A stretch of DNA of 64,000 bases from Paucibacter aquatile (GTDB lineage: Bacteria > Pseudomonadota > Gammaproteobacteria > Burkholderiales > Burkholderiaceae_C): assembly GCF_002885975.1 (NCBI RefSeq), contig NZ_POSP01000004.1, forward strand, positions 620,001 to 684,000. Direction: 5' to 3'. Below, piece by piece: positions 9,088 to 18,156 of the stretch. The first letter of the stretch is position 1. Each line of letters opens with the position of its first letter. The notes under the pieces were generated by a model that saw only the letters and a list, made by a program, of their open reading frames with translations, was not told the origin of the DNA and did no database searches. Position numbers and translations under genes: made by a program.

Positions 9088-10041
9088 ATGGAATCGATGG
9101 CCTCGGGGTCTGAGCCCTGTATCGAGGTGAATGGGAAGGCGGCCGGGCGCGCGGGTGCGGGCTTGCAGCGCCGCCAGCTCTTGCAACTCAGCCCGGCCCT
9201 GCTACCGGCCGGGACTTGGGCTGCTGCAGCCCCGGCGCCGGCCTCAGCCATCAAGCCCCCCTTGCTGCTGGCACAAACACCGCGCGGTGGGCTGGACGGT
9301 TTGGCCGGGCGGGACTTGAGTCGCTACCTGGTCAGCGAGAAGTTCGATGGCGTGCGTGCCTACTGGACGGGCGAGCGTCTGCTCAGCCGCCAGGGCCTGG
9401 TCTTGGCGGCGCCGCCGAGTGTTCTGGCGCGCCTGCCGCCCCAGCAGCCCCTGGATGGTGAGCTGTGGATGGGGAGAGGGCGCTTCGAGGCCTGCTCGGC
9501 GGCGCTGAGGCGCAGCGCGCCGCGTGAGGACGAGTGGCAACAGATGCAGTACCTGCTGTTCGAGCTGCCCGGCGGGGCCGGTCCGTTCTCTGCGCGTGTG
9601 GCCCGTTTGCAGGAGATCGCGGCTGCAGCCGATACGCCGCTGCTGCGGGTCGTGCCGCAGGACCGCGTGGAGAGCCTGGCCGCACTCCGCCAGCGCTTGC
9701 AGGCGGTGCTGCGCGCCGGTGGCGAGGGCCTGATGCTGCACGAGGCCGATGCGCCGTACTTGAGTGGTCGTCATGAGGCCTTGCTCAAGCTCAAGACCCA
9801 CGACGATGAAGACGCCTTGGTCATCGCCCACCTGCCGGGCCAGGGGCGCTGGAGCGGCCTGCTCGGTGCGCTGCGCGTGCGCAATGCCGCTGGCCAGGAG
9901 TTCAACATCGGCAGCGGCTTCAACGAGGCCCAGCGCCGCGCGCCGCCGCCGCTGGGCAGCACCGTCAGCTACCGCTACCGCGGGCTGACCGGCTCGGGCC
10001 TGCCGCGCTTCGCCACCTTTGTGCGCGTGCAGGAGCTGTAG
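9088..10041 (+). CDS. ATP-dependent DNA ligase, LigE-type, predicted exported
   Basis: 317 aa. Minimal ATP-dependent ligase made of a nucleotidyltransferase and an OB domain. Adenylation motif I is SEKFDGVRAYW with K85 as the predicted AMP-accepting lysine; motif III is LDGELWMGRG, motif IV GGEGLMLHEADAPY, and motif V contains LLKLKTHDDEDALVI. The OB-domain end is TVSYRYRGLTGSGLPRFATFVRV. The N-terminal about 60 residues contain an RR pair and a hydrophobic Leu/Ala stretch (QLLQLSPALLPAGTWAAAAPA), as expected for the LigE group, which is thought to act in the periplasm, possibly on DNA during uptake. The start at 9088 has AAGGAG 6 nt upstream. Encoded back-to-back with, but facing away from, the binding-protein gene. 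Confidence 0.88.
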   Translation: MESMASGSEPCIEVNGKAAGRAGAGLQRRQLLQLSPALLPAGTWAAAAPAPASAIKPPLLLAQTPRGGLDGLAGRDLSRYLVSEKFDGVRAYWTGERLLSRQGLVLAAPPSVLARLPPQQPLDGELWMGRGRFEACSAALRRSAPREDEWQQMQYLLFELPGGAGPFSARVARLQEIAAAADTPLLRVVPQDRVESLAALRQRLQAVLRAGGEGLMLHEADAPYLSGRHEALLKLKTHDDEDALVIAHLPGQGRWSGLLGALRVRNAAGQEFNIGSGFNEAQRRAPPPLGSTVSYRYRGLTGSGLPRFATFVRVQEL

Positions 10042-10054
10042 CGCCGAGGCTGGT

Positions 10055-10987
10055 TCAGGGCGCCGGGCGCACCGGAGGCAGGGCGCTGCAGAGCTCGACG
10101 CGGTCGGGGCTGTGGACGAACCAGCCGCTGCGGTAGCGGCGCGAATCGAGCCAGCGCTTCCAGGTGGCGGTGTCGGTGCGCAGCACCTGCAGCTTGGGGC
10201 GCTCGGCCTCGGGCACATCGGCCAGCACGCGCACGCGCTGGATCGGCGTGCGTTGCTCGGCCTTCTCGTAAAAGCCCAGGGCGCCGGCGCCGCGGGGCAG
10301 GGCGCTGAGGCGTTCCATGCCTTGCAGCACGCGGCCGACGCTGGTGATGTTGAGGTCCAGGGCGCGCGGGGCATGGCCGATCACGGTGTAGAGCCCGCTG
10401 CCGTCGCTGGAGTCGGGTTCATTGCCGCGGGCGGCGCCGACCATGCTGTTGCAATGGGTCAGCCAGGCGTGGCCTTTCTTCGGGTCAGCCGCCACTGGCC
10501 AGCCCTGGACGAAGCCGACCTGGGGCGCCCAGCCATCGCGCTCCGGCAGGGCGCGGAAGTCCAGGCCTTTCAGCGCGCGGGAAAACTCGACCGGCGCCTT
10601 GGCCAGGTCCGCGGGCTTGGCGCGGGCGGTGGGCGCCTCGTCATCGGCATCGCCCCACTGGGTGACGTAGTTGTCCTGCACGCGGATGATGGCCAGGCCG
10701 TCGAAATAGCCGCCGCGGGCCAGCCGAACGATGTTGCTGGCATGCACGGGCGCGAACTCGCGCGCCAGTTCGATCACCACCGGGCCGCTGGCCAGCTCCA
10801 TCAGCAGGGCATCCTCGGCCTTGACTTCGCGCCAGTCGCCGGGCTGGGCGGCGGCCAGCACATCGGCGCTGCTGGGGCGTTTGCCGGGGTCGGGCTGGCC
10901 GGCGGCCTGGGCGCTGGGGCTCAGCAGCAGGGCGGCTGCAAGGCTGGAGACAAGGCGGGTGGCCAGGGCGGGCAAGGTCTTGTGCAT
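10055..10987 (-). CDS. Secreted peptidyl-prolyl cis-trans isomerase, cyclophilin type
   Basis: 310 aa. The signal peptide (MHKTLPALATRLVSSLAAALLLSPSAQAA) is followed by a short linker and a cyclophilin-like domain: GPVVIELAREFAPVHASNIVRLARGGYFDGLAIIRVQDNYVTQWGD matches the usual start of the fold, where a peptide-binding Arg precedes V.....Q.GD. The part around HAWLTHCNSMVGAARGNEPDSSDGSGLYTVIG corresponds to the central G-ARG-...SQF region but is diverged. GRVLQGMERLSALPRG is the usual G.V..GM segment. Likely a periplasmic folding factor. The start at 10987 follows GGAGGAG; the upstream extension to 11032 is probably not translated. It overlaps nothing and converges on ligE with a 13-bp gap. 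Confidence 0.85.
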   Translation of the reverse strand: MHKTLPALATRLVSSLAAALLLSPSAQAAGQPDPGKRPSSADVLAAAQPGDWREVKAEDALLMELASGPVVIELAREFAPVHASNIVRLARGGYFDGLAIIRVQDNYVTQWGDADDEAPTARAKPADLAKAPVEFSRALKGLDFRALPERDGWAPQVGFVQGWPVAADPKKGHAWLTHCNSMVGAARGNEPDSSDGSGLYTVIGHAPRALDLNITSVGRVLQGMERLSALPRGAGALGFYEKAEQRTPIQRVRVLADVPEAERPKLQVLRTDTATWKRWLDSRRYRSGWFVHSPDRVELCSALPPVRPAP

Positions 10988-11090
10988 GGGAGCTCCTCCG
11001 TAGGGATGCGGTTGCAATCTGGCCGGCAGCATAGCCGCCGGCAGCGGGCCCGCGGCTGGGGAGAACCATGCCCCTGCCTACAATGCCGCC

Positions 11091-14000
11091 ATGGCTTTTG
11101 TTCATCTGCGCACCCACACCGAATTTTCCGTCGTCGACGGCACCCTCAGAACCGATGACGCGGCCGCTGCGGCCGCCAAAGATGGGCAGATCGCCCTGGC
11201 CATCACCGACCTGGCCAATATGTTTGGCGGCATCAAGTTCTACAACGCCTGCCGCAAGAAAGGTGTCAAGCCGGTGCTGGGCGCCGACTGCTGGCTGGAG
11301 CCCGAGGGCTCGGACAAGAACCCGACCCGCCTGCTGCTGCTGGTGCAGAACTTCCAGGGCTATCTGAACATCTGCGAGCTGCTCTCGCGCGCCTGGATCC
11401 AGAACGTGCAGCGCAACCAGGCCTGCCTCAAATGGGAATGGCTGCAGGAGCTGAATGAGGGCTTGATCTGCCTCTCGGGCGCCCAGTTTGGCGGCCTGGG
11501 CCAGGCCTTGCTCAGTGGCGACAAGGTGCGGGCGCGCGATTGGGCGCAGCGCTTCTCGGCCATCTTCCCGAACCGCTTCTACATCGAGTTGCAGCGCGCC
11601 GGCCTGGCCGGCCAGGAGGCCCTGGTCCAGGCCAGCGTGCCCTTTGCGGCCGAGCTGGGCCTGCCGGTGGTGGCCACCCACCCGATCCAGTTCCTGGGCG
11701 AAGACGATTTCGATGCCCACGAGGCGCGCGTCTGCGTGGCCGAGGGCGAGACCCTGACCAACCCCAAGCGCATCAAGCGCTTCCTGCCGGGCCAATACTT
11801 CCGCTCGCAAGCCGATATGGAGGCGCTGTTTGCCGACATTCCGTCGGCGATCGCCAACACGGTGGAAATCGCCCGCCGCTGCTCCATCAGCCTGGTGCTG
11901 GGCAAGCCGCAGCTGCCCAATTTCCCGACGCCGCTGCTGGAAGACGGCACGCCCATGCCGATGGAGCAGTACTTCCGCCAGCTGTCCTTTGAGGGCCTGG
12001 AGGACCGGCTCAAGCTCTTGTACCCCGACGAGGTCAAGCGTGACGCCGAGCGGCCACGTTATGTGGAGCGCCTGGAGTTCGAGCTGAACACCATCATCAA
12101 GATGGGCTTCCCGGGCTACTTCCTGATCGTGGGTGACTTCATCAAGTGGGCCAAAACCCATGGCTGCCCGGTGGGCCCGGGTCGGGGCTCGGGTGCCGGC
12201 TCCCTGGTGGCCTATGTGCTCTTGATCACCGACCTGGATCCGCTGCAGTACAACTTGCTGTTCGAGCGCTTCCTGAACCCGGAGCGGGTGTCCATGCCCG
12301 ACTTCGACATCGACTTCTGCCAGGGCAACCGCGACCGGGTGATCGATTACGTCAAGGAAAAATACGGCCGCCCGGCCGTCAGCCAGATCGCCACCTTCGG
12401 CACCATGGCCGCCAAGGCGGCCTTGCGCGACATCGGCCGCGTGCTGGGCATGGGCTATGGCCAGGTGGACTCCATCGCCAAGCTGATCCCGGCGCCGCCG
12501 GGCAAGACCGTGACCCTGGCCAAGCTGCCGGAGAACTTCGATCCTGAAAAGGAAAAGATGATCTACGCCCGGCACGAGGCGCCGGAGCTGAACGAGCGCG
12601 AGGCCCAGGAGGAAGAAGTGGCCGAGCTGCTCAAGCTGGCCGCACGGGTGGAAGGCATGGTGCGCAATATCGGCATGCACGCCGGGGGTGTGCTGATCGC
12701 GCCAGGCAAGATCACCGACTTCTGTCCGCAGTACCAGCAGCCGGGCTCCACCTCGGCCGTGAGCCAGTACGACAAGGACGACGTCGAGGCCATTGGTCTC
12801 GTGAAGTTCGACTTCTTGGGCCTGGCCACGCTGACGATTCTGGAGCTGGCCAAGGACTTCATCGTCGCCCGCTACCCGGACCAGAAGAACTTCGCCTTCG
12901 AGACCATTCCGCTCGACGACCGGCGCACCTACAAGCTGTTCTCGGATGGATTGACCGAGTCCGTGTTCCAGTTTGAATCGACCGGCATGCAGCGCATGTT
13001 GAAGGACGCGAAACCTTCGCGGCTGGAAGACCTGATCGCCCTGAACGCGCTCTACCGACCCGGTCCCATGGACCTGATCCCGACCTTTGTGGCGCGCAAG
13101 CACGGCAAGGAAGTGGTCGAGTATCCGCACCCGCTGACCGAGCCGGTGCTGGCCGAGACCTACGGCATCATGGTCTACCAGGAGCAGGTGATGCAGACCG
13201 CCCAGGTGCTGGGCGGTTACAGCCTCGGCGGCGCCGACATGCTGCGCCGGGCCATGGGCAAGAAGAAGGCCGAGGAGATGGCCGAGCACCGGGCCATCTT
13301 CCGCAAGGGCGCGGCCGTCAACGGCCTGGATGAGAAACAGGCCGACGAAGTGTTCGACCTGATGGAGAAGTTCGCGGGCTACGGTTTCAACAAGTCGCAC
13401 GCCGCCGCCTACTCCCTGTTGGCGTACCACACGGGCTGGCTCAAGGTTCATTTCACGGCCGAATTCTTCGCCGCGAACATGACGATTGAAATGGACGACA
13501 CCGACAAGCTCAAAGTCTTGTTGAATGACGCCAAGCTCTTCGGCATCGATTTCGAGCCGCCGAACGTCAATCTCGGTGTGCACCGGTTCGAACCCATCAT
13601 GCCGGGCGACGGGGTGTTCCCGAACTGGGCGGCGCCGGGCACGCCGGGCGGCCGGCCCAAGCGCATCAATTACGGCCTGGGCGCGATCAAGGGCACGGGC
13701 AAGGGCGCGATCGACTCCATCGTCGCGGTGCGCCAGAAGGACGGCCCCTTCAAGAGCTTCTACGATTTCTGCTGCCGCATCGACCGCAAGGCCTGCAACA
13801 AGCGCGTGGTGGAAGCGCTGATCAAGGCCGGCGCTTTCGACAGCCTGGAGCCCGACCGTGCCCGCCTGCTGGCCAGCGTGGCCCGCGGCTACACCCATGC
13901 CGAAACCCAGGAGGCCAATGCCGACCAGGGCGGCCTGTTCGACTTCGGCGACACCCATGGCTCATCTACGGCCGAGCCCGATCTGGTGGACGTGCCGGCC

Positions 14001-14708
14001 TGGAGCATCAAGGAAAAGCTGACGCTGGAGAAGACGGCCATCGGCTACTACCTCAGCGGCCATCTGTTTGACCAAAGTGGCGACGAGGTGCGGCGCATGG
14101 TCAAGCGCCGCATTGCCAATGTTGAGGACGCCGCGCTGAGCCGCGAGGTGGTGATGCTGGCCGGCATCGTCAGCGATCTGCGCGTGATCAACGGCAACCG
14201 CGGCCGCGTGGCGATCTTCAAGCTCGACGACAAGAGCGACATCATCGAAGCCGTGGCCAACGAGGAACTGCTCAATCTGCACAAGGAGCTGCTGGTCGAC
14301 GACGAGCTCTTGATCCTGCAGGGCAAGGTGCAGATCGACCGCTTTGCTGGCGGCTACCGCTTCAATGTCCAGGCCATCTGGGACCTGGCTGCGGCACGCA
14401 CGCGATTTGGCCGTTACTTCTACGTGCCGGTCGGTGCGACCCTTCCGGATCTGAAGGAGGTGGTCAAGCAATGGCCGCCGCGCCAGGTGCAGACCGAGCA
14501 GGGTGTGACGCTGCTGGGCCTGAAGATCCAGACTCACCACTTCTTGCAGGGCGAGCACGAGGGTGCCGAGTTCCGGTTGGAGCTGGGCGAAGACAGCCGC
14601 TTCTGGCCCTGCGACGAGGCCCTGGCGCGCCTGAGCCAGTTTGGCGGCCCGGCGAAAGGCCAGGCCAAGCCCTTGCCGCAGGCGCAAATCATTTACGACG
14701 CCGGTTGA
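11091..14708 (+). CDS. dnaE: DNA polymerase III subunit alpha
   Basis: 1,205 aa, the replicative polymerase catalytic subunit. The N-terminal PHP domain begins FVHLRTHTEFSVVDGTL. The C-family polymerase core has GPGRGSGAGSLVAYVL and the metal-binding motif PDFDIDF (about 403-409). The fingers and tandem HhH region include YGFNKSHAAAYSLLAYHTGWLKVHF, and the C-terminal OB domain carries LAGIVSDLRVINGNRGRVAIFKLDD. This is DnaE1-like rather than the error-prone DnaE2, judged by length and by the absence of imuA/imuB neighbours. It starts 103 bp from the divergent cyclophilin gene and is monocistronic here. Confidence 0.97.
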   Translation: MAFVHLRTHTEFSVVDGTLRTDDAAAAAAKDGQIALAITDLANMFGGIKFYNACRKKGVKPVLGADCWLEPEGSDKNPTRLLLLVQNFQGYLNICELLSRAWIQNVQRNQACLKWEWLQELNEGLICLSGAQFGGLGQALLSGDKVRARDWAQRFSAIFPNRFYIELQRAGLAGQEALVQASVPFAAELGLPVVATHPIQFLGEDDFDAHEARVCVAEGETLTNPKRIKRFLPGQYFRSQADMEALFADIPSAIANTVEIARRCSISLVLGKPQLPNFPTPLLEDGTPMPMEQYFRQLSFEGLEDRLKLLYPDEVKRDAERPRYVERLEFELNTIIKMGFPGYFLIVGDFIKWAKTHGCPVGPGRGSGAGSLVAYVLLITDLDPLQYNLLFERFLNPERVSMPDFDIDFCQGNRDRVIDYVKEKYGRPAVSQIATFGTMAAKAALRDIGRVLGMGYGQVDSIAKLIPAPPGKTVTLAKLPENFDPEKEKMIYARHEAPELNEREAQEEEVAELLKLAARVEGMVRNIGMHAGGVLIAPGKITDFCPQYQQPGSTSAVSQYDKDDVEAIGLVKFDFLGLATLTILELAKDFIVARYPDQKNFAFETIPLDDRRTYKLFSDGLTESVFQFESTGMQRMLKDAKPSRLEDLIALNALYRPGPMDLIPTFVARKHGKEVVEYPHPLTEPVLAETYGIMVYQEQVMQTAQVLGGYSLGGADMLRRAMGKKKAEEMAEHRAIFRKGAAVNGLDEKQADEVFDLMEKFAGYGFNKSHAAAYSLLAYHTGWLKVHFTAEFFAANMTIEMDDTDKLKVLLNDAKLFGIDFEPPNVNLGVHRFEPIMPGDGVFPNWAAPGTPGGRPKRINYGLGAIKGTGKGAIDSIVAVRQKDGPFKSFYDFCCRIDRKACNKRVVEALIKAGAFDSLEPDRARLLASVARGYTHAETQEANADQGGLFDFGDTHGSSTAEPDLVDVPAWSIKEKLTLEKTAIGYYLSGHLFDQSGDEVRRMVKRRIANVEDAALSREVVMLAGIVSDLRVINGNRGRVAIFKLDDKSDIIEAVANEELLNLHKELLVDDELLILQGKVQIDRFAGGYRFNVQAIWDLAAARTRFGRYFYVPVGATLPDLKEVVKQWPPRQVQTEQGVTLLGLKIQTHHFLQGEHEGAEFRLELGEDSRFWPCDEALARLSQFGGPAKGQAKPLPQAQIIYDAG

Positions 14709-14847
14709 CGTTGATTCTTGCAGCTGCATGACGCGGGCCACCGCATGCCTGCCCTGTGGCGGCTGGGCTGCAGGCCGTGGTGTTTTGCCCGCTTCTCGAG
14801 GCTTCGTCCGGGCTGGAATTCAGCGATGATGTGACGCAATTCACACC

Positions 14848-16140
14848 ATGGCTGCGACTCCCTCGTCTTCTCCCCGCACCGGTCTCATCCTGACTGGAGG
14901 TGGCGCCCGCGCCGCTTACCAGGTGGGCGTGCTGGCGGCCCTTGCCCAGCTGCGCCGGGATGCCGGCCTGGGCGGCCCGCAGACCTCGACCCCGTTTCCG
15001 GTGGTGGCCGGCACCTCGGCCGGCGCCATCAATGCCGCCACCCTGGCCTGCAATGCCGATGATTTCGATGCCGCGGTCGATGGCCTGGTGCACCTCTGGC
15101 AGAACCTCCATGTGGACCAGGTCTACGCCGCCGATGCCTTTGGCGTGATCCGCACCGGCGCGCGCTGGATGACCATGATGAGCCTGGGCTGGGCCGTGGC
15201 CCGCTGGCGCCGCACGCGGCCCAACAGCCTGCTCGACAACTCGCCCCTGGGGCGCTTGCTGAACCGTTGGATCCGCATGGATCGGCTCGATGCCATGCTG
15301 GCCGCCGGCCATATGCAGGCCCTGGCCATCAGCGGATCGAGCTACACCTCGGGCCAGCATGTCACCTTCTACCAAACCCATCTGCCCTTCGAGCCCTGGC
15401 TGCGCTCGCAGCGCATCGCCGTGCGGGCCAAGCTCAGCATCGATCATCTGATGGCCTCCTCGGCCATTCCCTTCATCTTCCCGGCTCAGCAGCTGGATCT
15501 GGATGGCCAGCTCGAATGGTTCGGCGACGGTTCCATGCGCCAGAGCGCGCCGATCTCGCCGGCCGTGCATCTGGGCGCCGACCGTGTGCTGGTGATCGGC
15601 GCCGGGCGCATGCACGAGCCCCCGGGCCGGCGCCAGACCCTGGTCAGCGGCCACCCGAGCATGGCGCAGATCGCCGGCCATGCTTTGTCCAATATCTTTC
15701 TCGATGCGCTGGCGGTCGATGTCGAGCGCCTGCAGCGCATCAACAACACCTTGTCGCTCTTGCCGCCGGACGCGCTGCAGGCCACGCCGCTGCGGCCCAT
15801 CGATGTGTTGGTGATCGCCCCCAGCCGCCGCCTCGATGAGCTGGCGGCCGAGCACCAGGGCAGCCTGCCGCCGGCCATCAAGGGCCTGCTGCGCAGCGTC
15901 GGCGTGGCCGGTGAGGGCAAGGGGGCCAGCGGCTCGGCCTTGACCAGCTATCTCTTGTTCGAACCCTCCTTCACCGGCGAGCTGATCAATCTGGGCATGA
16001 GCGACACGCTGGCGCGGCGTGTCGAGGTGCAGAAGTTCTTTGGCTGGCCGACGCAGGCGCCAAGCTTCGACCCGGCCGCCATGCGGCGGCGCAAGGCAGG
16101 CTTTGCACAGGCGCCCGTGGATGCCCCCATGGAGGCTTGA
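14848..16140 (+). CDS. Patatin-like phospholipase
   Basis: 430 aa. Serine lipid acyl hydrolase with a Ser-Asp dyad. The oxyanion-hole motif GGGARAAYQVGVLAAL starts at about residue 17, the nucleophile elbow GTSAG has Ser57, and the dyad Asp is D227 in GDGSMRQSAPISPAVHLGADRVLVIG. There is no signal peptide or transmembrane segment, so it is cytoplasmic or secreted by another route. The C-terminal third (about 300-430) is alpha-helical and not recognised. The gene ends 2 bp from the convergent histidine-kinase stop. Substrate unknown; members act on phospholipids or neutral lipids. Confidence 0.9.
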   Translation: MAATPSSSPRTGLILTGGGARAAYQVGVLAALAQLRRDAGLGGPQTSTPFPVVAGTSAGAINAATLACNADDFDAAVDGLVHLWQNLHVDQVYAADAFGVIRTGARWMTMMSLGWAVARWRRTRPNSLLDNSPLGRLLNRWIRMDRLDAMLAAGHMQALAISGSSYTSGQHVTFYQTHLPFEPWLRSQRIAVRAKLSIDHLMASSAIPFIFPAQQLDLDGQLEWFGDGSMRQSAPISPAVHLGADRVLVIGAGRMHEPPGRRQTLVSGHPSMAQIAGHALSNIFLDALAVDVERLQRINNTLSLLPPDALQATPLRPIDVLVIAPSRRLDELAAEHQGSLPPAIKGLLRSVGVAGEGKGASGSALTSYLLFEPSFTGELINLGMSDTLARRVEVQKFFGWPTQAPSFDPAAMRRRKAGFAQAPVDAPMEA

Positions 16141-16142
16141 GC

Positions 16143-17369
16143 TCAAGCCAGAGGCAGCTCAACTTCGGCACACAGCCCGCCTTCAGCGCGGTTGCTCAGT
16201 TGCAGCCGACCACCCTGGCGCTCGATCAAATCTCGCGCGATGTACAGCCCCAGCCCCGTGCCGCCGGTGTGGCGGTTGCGGGAGGACTCCAGCCGGTAGA
16301 AGGGCTGGAACACCGCCTCCAACTGCTCGGTGGGGATGCCAGGCCCTGGGTCCTCGATACGCACCCGCACGCGCTGGTCCTCCAGCACCACGCTGACCTC
16401 GGCACTGCCGCCGTAGCGGATTGCATTGCCCAGCAAATTGCCGAACACACGGCGCAGCGCACTGGGCTGGGCCCGCACCCGGGCCGGCGGGCCGCTGCAG
16501 TGCACGGCATGGCCTTGCTCGCTGAGGTCGTCGCTGAGGGCGGTCAGCAGGGCGCTCAGGTCCTGGATCTGCGCTGCCTCGGTCGAAGCCAGGCCATCGC
16601 CCTGGAACAGCTCCAGCACCGAGTCGATCATGGCGCTCATCTCGACGATATCGCCCACCGCTGCGCGACGCGGGCCTTCTTCCAGGCTCAAGGTCTCCAG
16701 GCGCATGCGCAAGCGGGTCAGCGGCGTGCGCAAATCATGCGAGATGGCCGCCACCAGCAGGCCGCGCTCGTTGAACTGCTGGCGCATCTGCCGGGCCATC
16801 TGGTTGTAGAGCCGCGCTGCTTCACGCACTTCGAAGGTGCCGCTGCCTTCATCCAGCTGAGGCAGGGGCGCGCGGCCTTTGACCGCGTCACCGAGGCCGG
16901 CTGAGGCCTGCATCAGCCGCCGCATGGGCTGTGCCAGCCAACGCGATCCCAGCCAGGCAGCCAGCGCCATGACCAGCAGGCGCACGCCGTAGTCCAGCGC
17001 GGTTTGCGCGGCATTCAGGCCGGGCGGGCGAGGGCCGCCAGGCCCCGCGCCGCGTGGCGGGCCGGAGGGTTGCTCCAGCATCTGCAGGCCGCGCGTGGGC
17101 GGCAGGGAAGGAAAGGTGGGCAGGCGGCCCGGTTCGCCCGGGCCGGCCCCCGGGCCTGCCGCTCGATGCGGTGGTGGCGGCGGCGGGTGAGCTCCGGGGC
17201 CCTCGGCTGGCTGCAAACCAGGTGGCGAGGCGTCGGAGAAGTGCAACCAGCGCACGGTGGCAAAGGCCAGCACATGGCTCAGCACCAGGCTCAGCCAAAG
17301 CAGCAGGAAGAGCCGCTTGGCCAGGCTGTCCTTGAACAGCGCCGCCGAGGCGCGCCGCGCCCAGCTCAT
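16143..17369 (-). CDS. Sensor histidine kinase, EnvZ/RstB-like
   Basis: 408 aa inner-membrane kinase. TM1 is at about 19-41 and TM2 at about 128-143, with a periplasmic loop of about 85 residues that is very rich in Pro and Gly (a PPPPPP run). A HAMP region follows, then the phospho-acceptor motif AAISHDLRTPLTRLRMRLE with His about 211. The ATPase domain has the N box GNLLGNAIRYGG, G1 DPGPGIP, F box FQPFYRLESSRN and G2 GGTGLGLYIARDLIERQGG. The ATG overlaps the response-regulator stop as ATGA, so the pair is co-translated. The stimulus is unknown; the loop has no recognisable ligand-binding fold. Confidence 0.93.
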   Translation of the reverse strand: MSWARRASAALFKDSLAKRLFLLLWLSLVLSHVLAFATVRWLHFSDASPPGLQPAEGPGAHPPPPPPHRAAGPGAGPGEPGRLPTFPSLPPTRGLQMLEQPSGPPRGAGPGGPRPPGLNAAQTALDYGVRLLVMALAAWLGSRWLAQPMRRLMQASAGLGDAVKGRAPLPQLDEGSGTFEVREAARLYNQMARQMRQQFNERGLLVAAISHDLRTPLTRLRMRLETLSLEEGPRRAAVGDIVEMSAMIDSVLELFQGDGLASTEAAQIQDLSALLTALSDDLSEQGHAVHCSGPPARVRAQPSALRRVFGNLLGNAIRYGGSAEVSVVLEDQRVRVRIEDPGPGIPTEQLEAVFQPFYRLESSRNRHTGGTGLGLYIARDLIERQGGRLQLSNRAEGGLCAEVELPLA

Positions 17370-18103
17370 GCGGTGCCACCTTTCAGCACCTGCGGTGTGG
17401 CATCGAAGAGGTAGCCCTCGCCGCGCAGGGTGCGGATCAGGCGAGGCTCGCGCGAGGAGTCGCCCAGCTTCTGGCGCAGGCGCGAGATGCTCAGGTCCAC
17501 GCTGCGGTCGTTGACGTCCACGCCCGGCGCGCGGGTCAGCTCGATCAGCTGCTCGCGGCTGAGCACGCGGCCGGGCCGCTCGACCAGGGCGCTGAGCATG
17601 CGGAACTCGGCCTGCGACAAAGCCATCACCACCTCCTCCGGCGAGATCAGCTGGCGCAGCATGCGGTCGAAACGCCAGCCCTCGAACTGCAGCAGGCGGG
17701 CCGAACCGAGGTGGGCGCCCTGAACGTCCTCGGGCGCACCGGCTTTCTTGATGCGCCGCATCAGGGCGTGGATGCGGGCCACCAGCTCGCGCGGCTCGAA
17801 GGGCTTGCCCAGGTAATCGTCCGCACCCATTTCCAAGCCCAGCACGCGGTTGATCGGGTCACCGTGAGCGGTCAGCATGATGACCGGCGGCCCGCCGCGC
17901 TGCTGCAGCCATTGGCACAAGCTCAGTCCGCCCTCGCCCGGCAGCATCAGATCGAGGATGACGACATCGAAATGCTGGTTGGCGATCAGGCGGCGCATCT
18001 CCACACCATCGGCGGCCGTTTGGGCGCGGATGTCGAAGCGCTGCAGATAGCTTTGCAGGCTGAGGCGAATCTCTTGGTCGTCATCGACCACCAGGCAGTC
18101 CAT
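17366..18103 (-). CDS. OmpR-family response regulator
   Basis: 245 aa from the chosen ATG. The receiver domain has the acidic pair in MDCLVVDDDQ, phospho-acceptor D51 (VVILDLMLPGEGG), the switch Thr in PPVIMLTAHGD and the conserved Lys in GADDYLGKPFEPREL. The C-terminal winged helix ends with DVNDRSVDLSISRLRQKLGDSSREPRLIRTLRGEGYLF, typical of the OmpR/PhoB group. The start at 18103 is preferred over the frame opening at 18160 because GAGGAG lies just upstream and the receiver domain begins there. Partner of the downstream kinase. Target genes cannot be read from the sequence. Confidence 0.94.
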   Translation of the reverse strand: MDCLVVDDDQEIRLSLQSYLQRFDIRAQTAADGVEMRRLIANQHFDVVILDLMLPGEGGLSLCQWLQQRGGPPVIMLTAHGDPINRVLGLEMGADDYLGKPFEPRELVARIHALMRRIKKAGAPEDVQGAHLGSARLLQFEGWRFDRMLRQLISPEEVVMALSQAEFRMLSALVERPGRVLSREQLIELTRAPGVDVNDRSVDLSISRLRQKLGDSSREPRLIRTLRGEGYLFDATPQVLKGGTA

Positions 18104-18156
18104 CACCGACTCCTCGGGCGTCACAGGAGCTGCCGAGCCTACCTCAGCCGCCCGCC

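Noticed and set aside
9265..9280. Sigma-54-like TGGCAC-type match inside ligE
   Set aside because: GG-N10-GC spacing fits but the site is within coding sequence, with no downstream gene in a fitting position; expected by chance in GC-rich DNA.
10641..13958. 1,105-codon open frame on the minus strand
   Set aside because: It lies fully antisense to dnaE, whose protein motifs are unmistakable; the long open frame is caused by GC-rich codon structure and its composition (His/Gln/Leu/Val-rich) is typical of antisense shadows.
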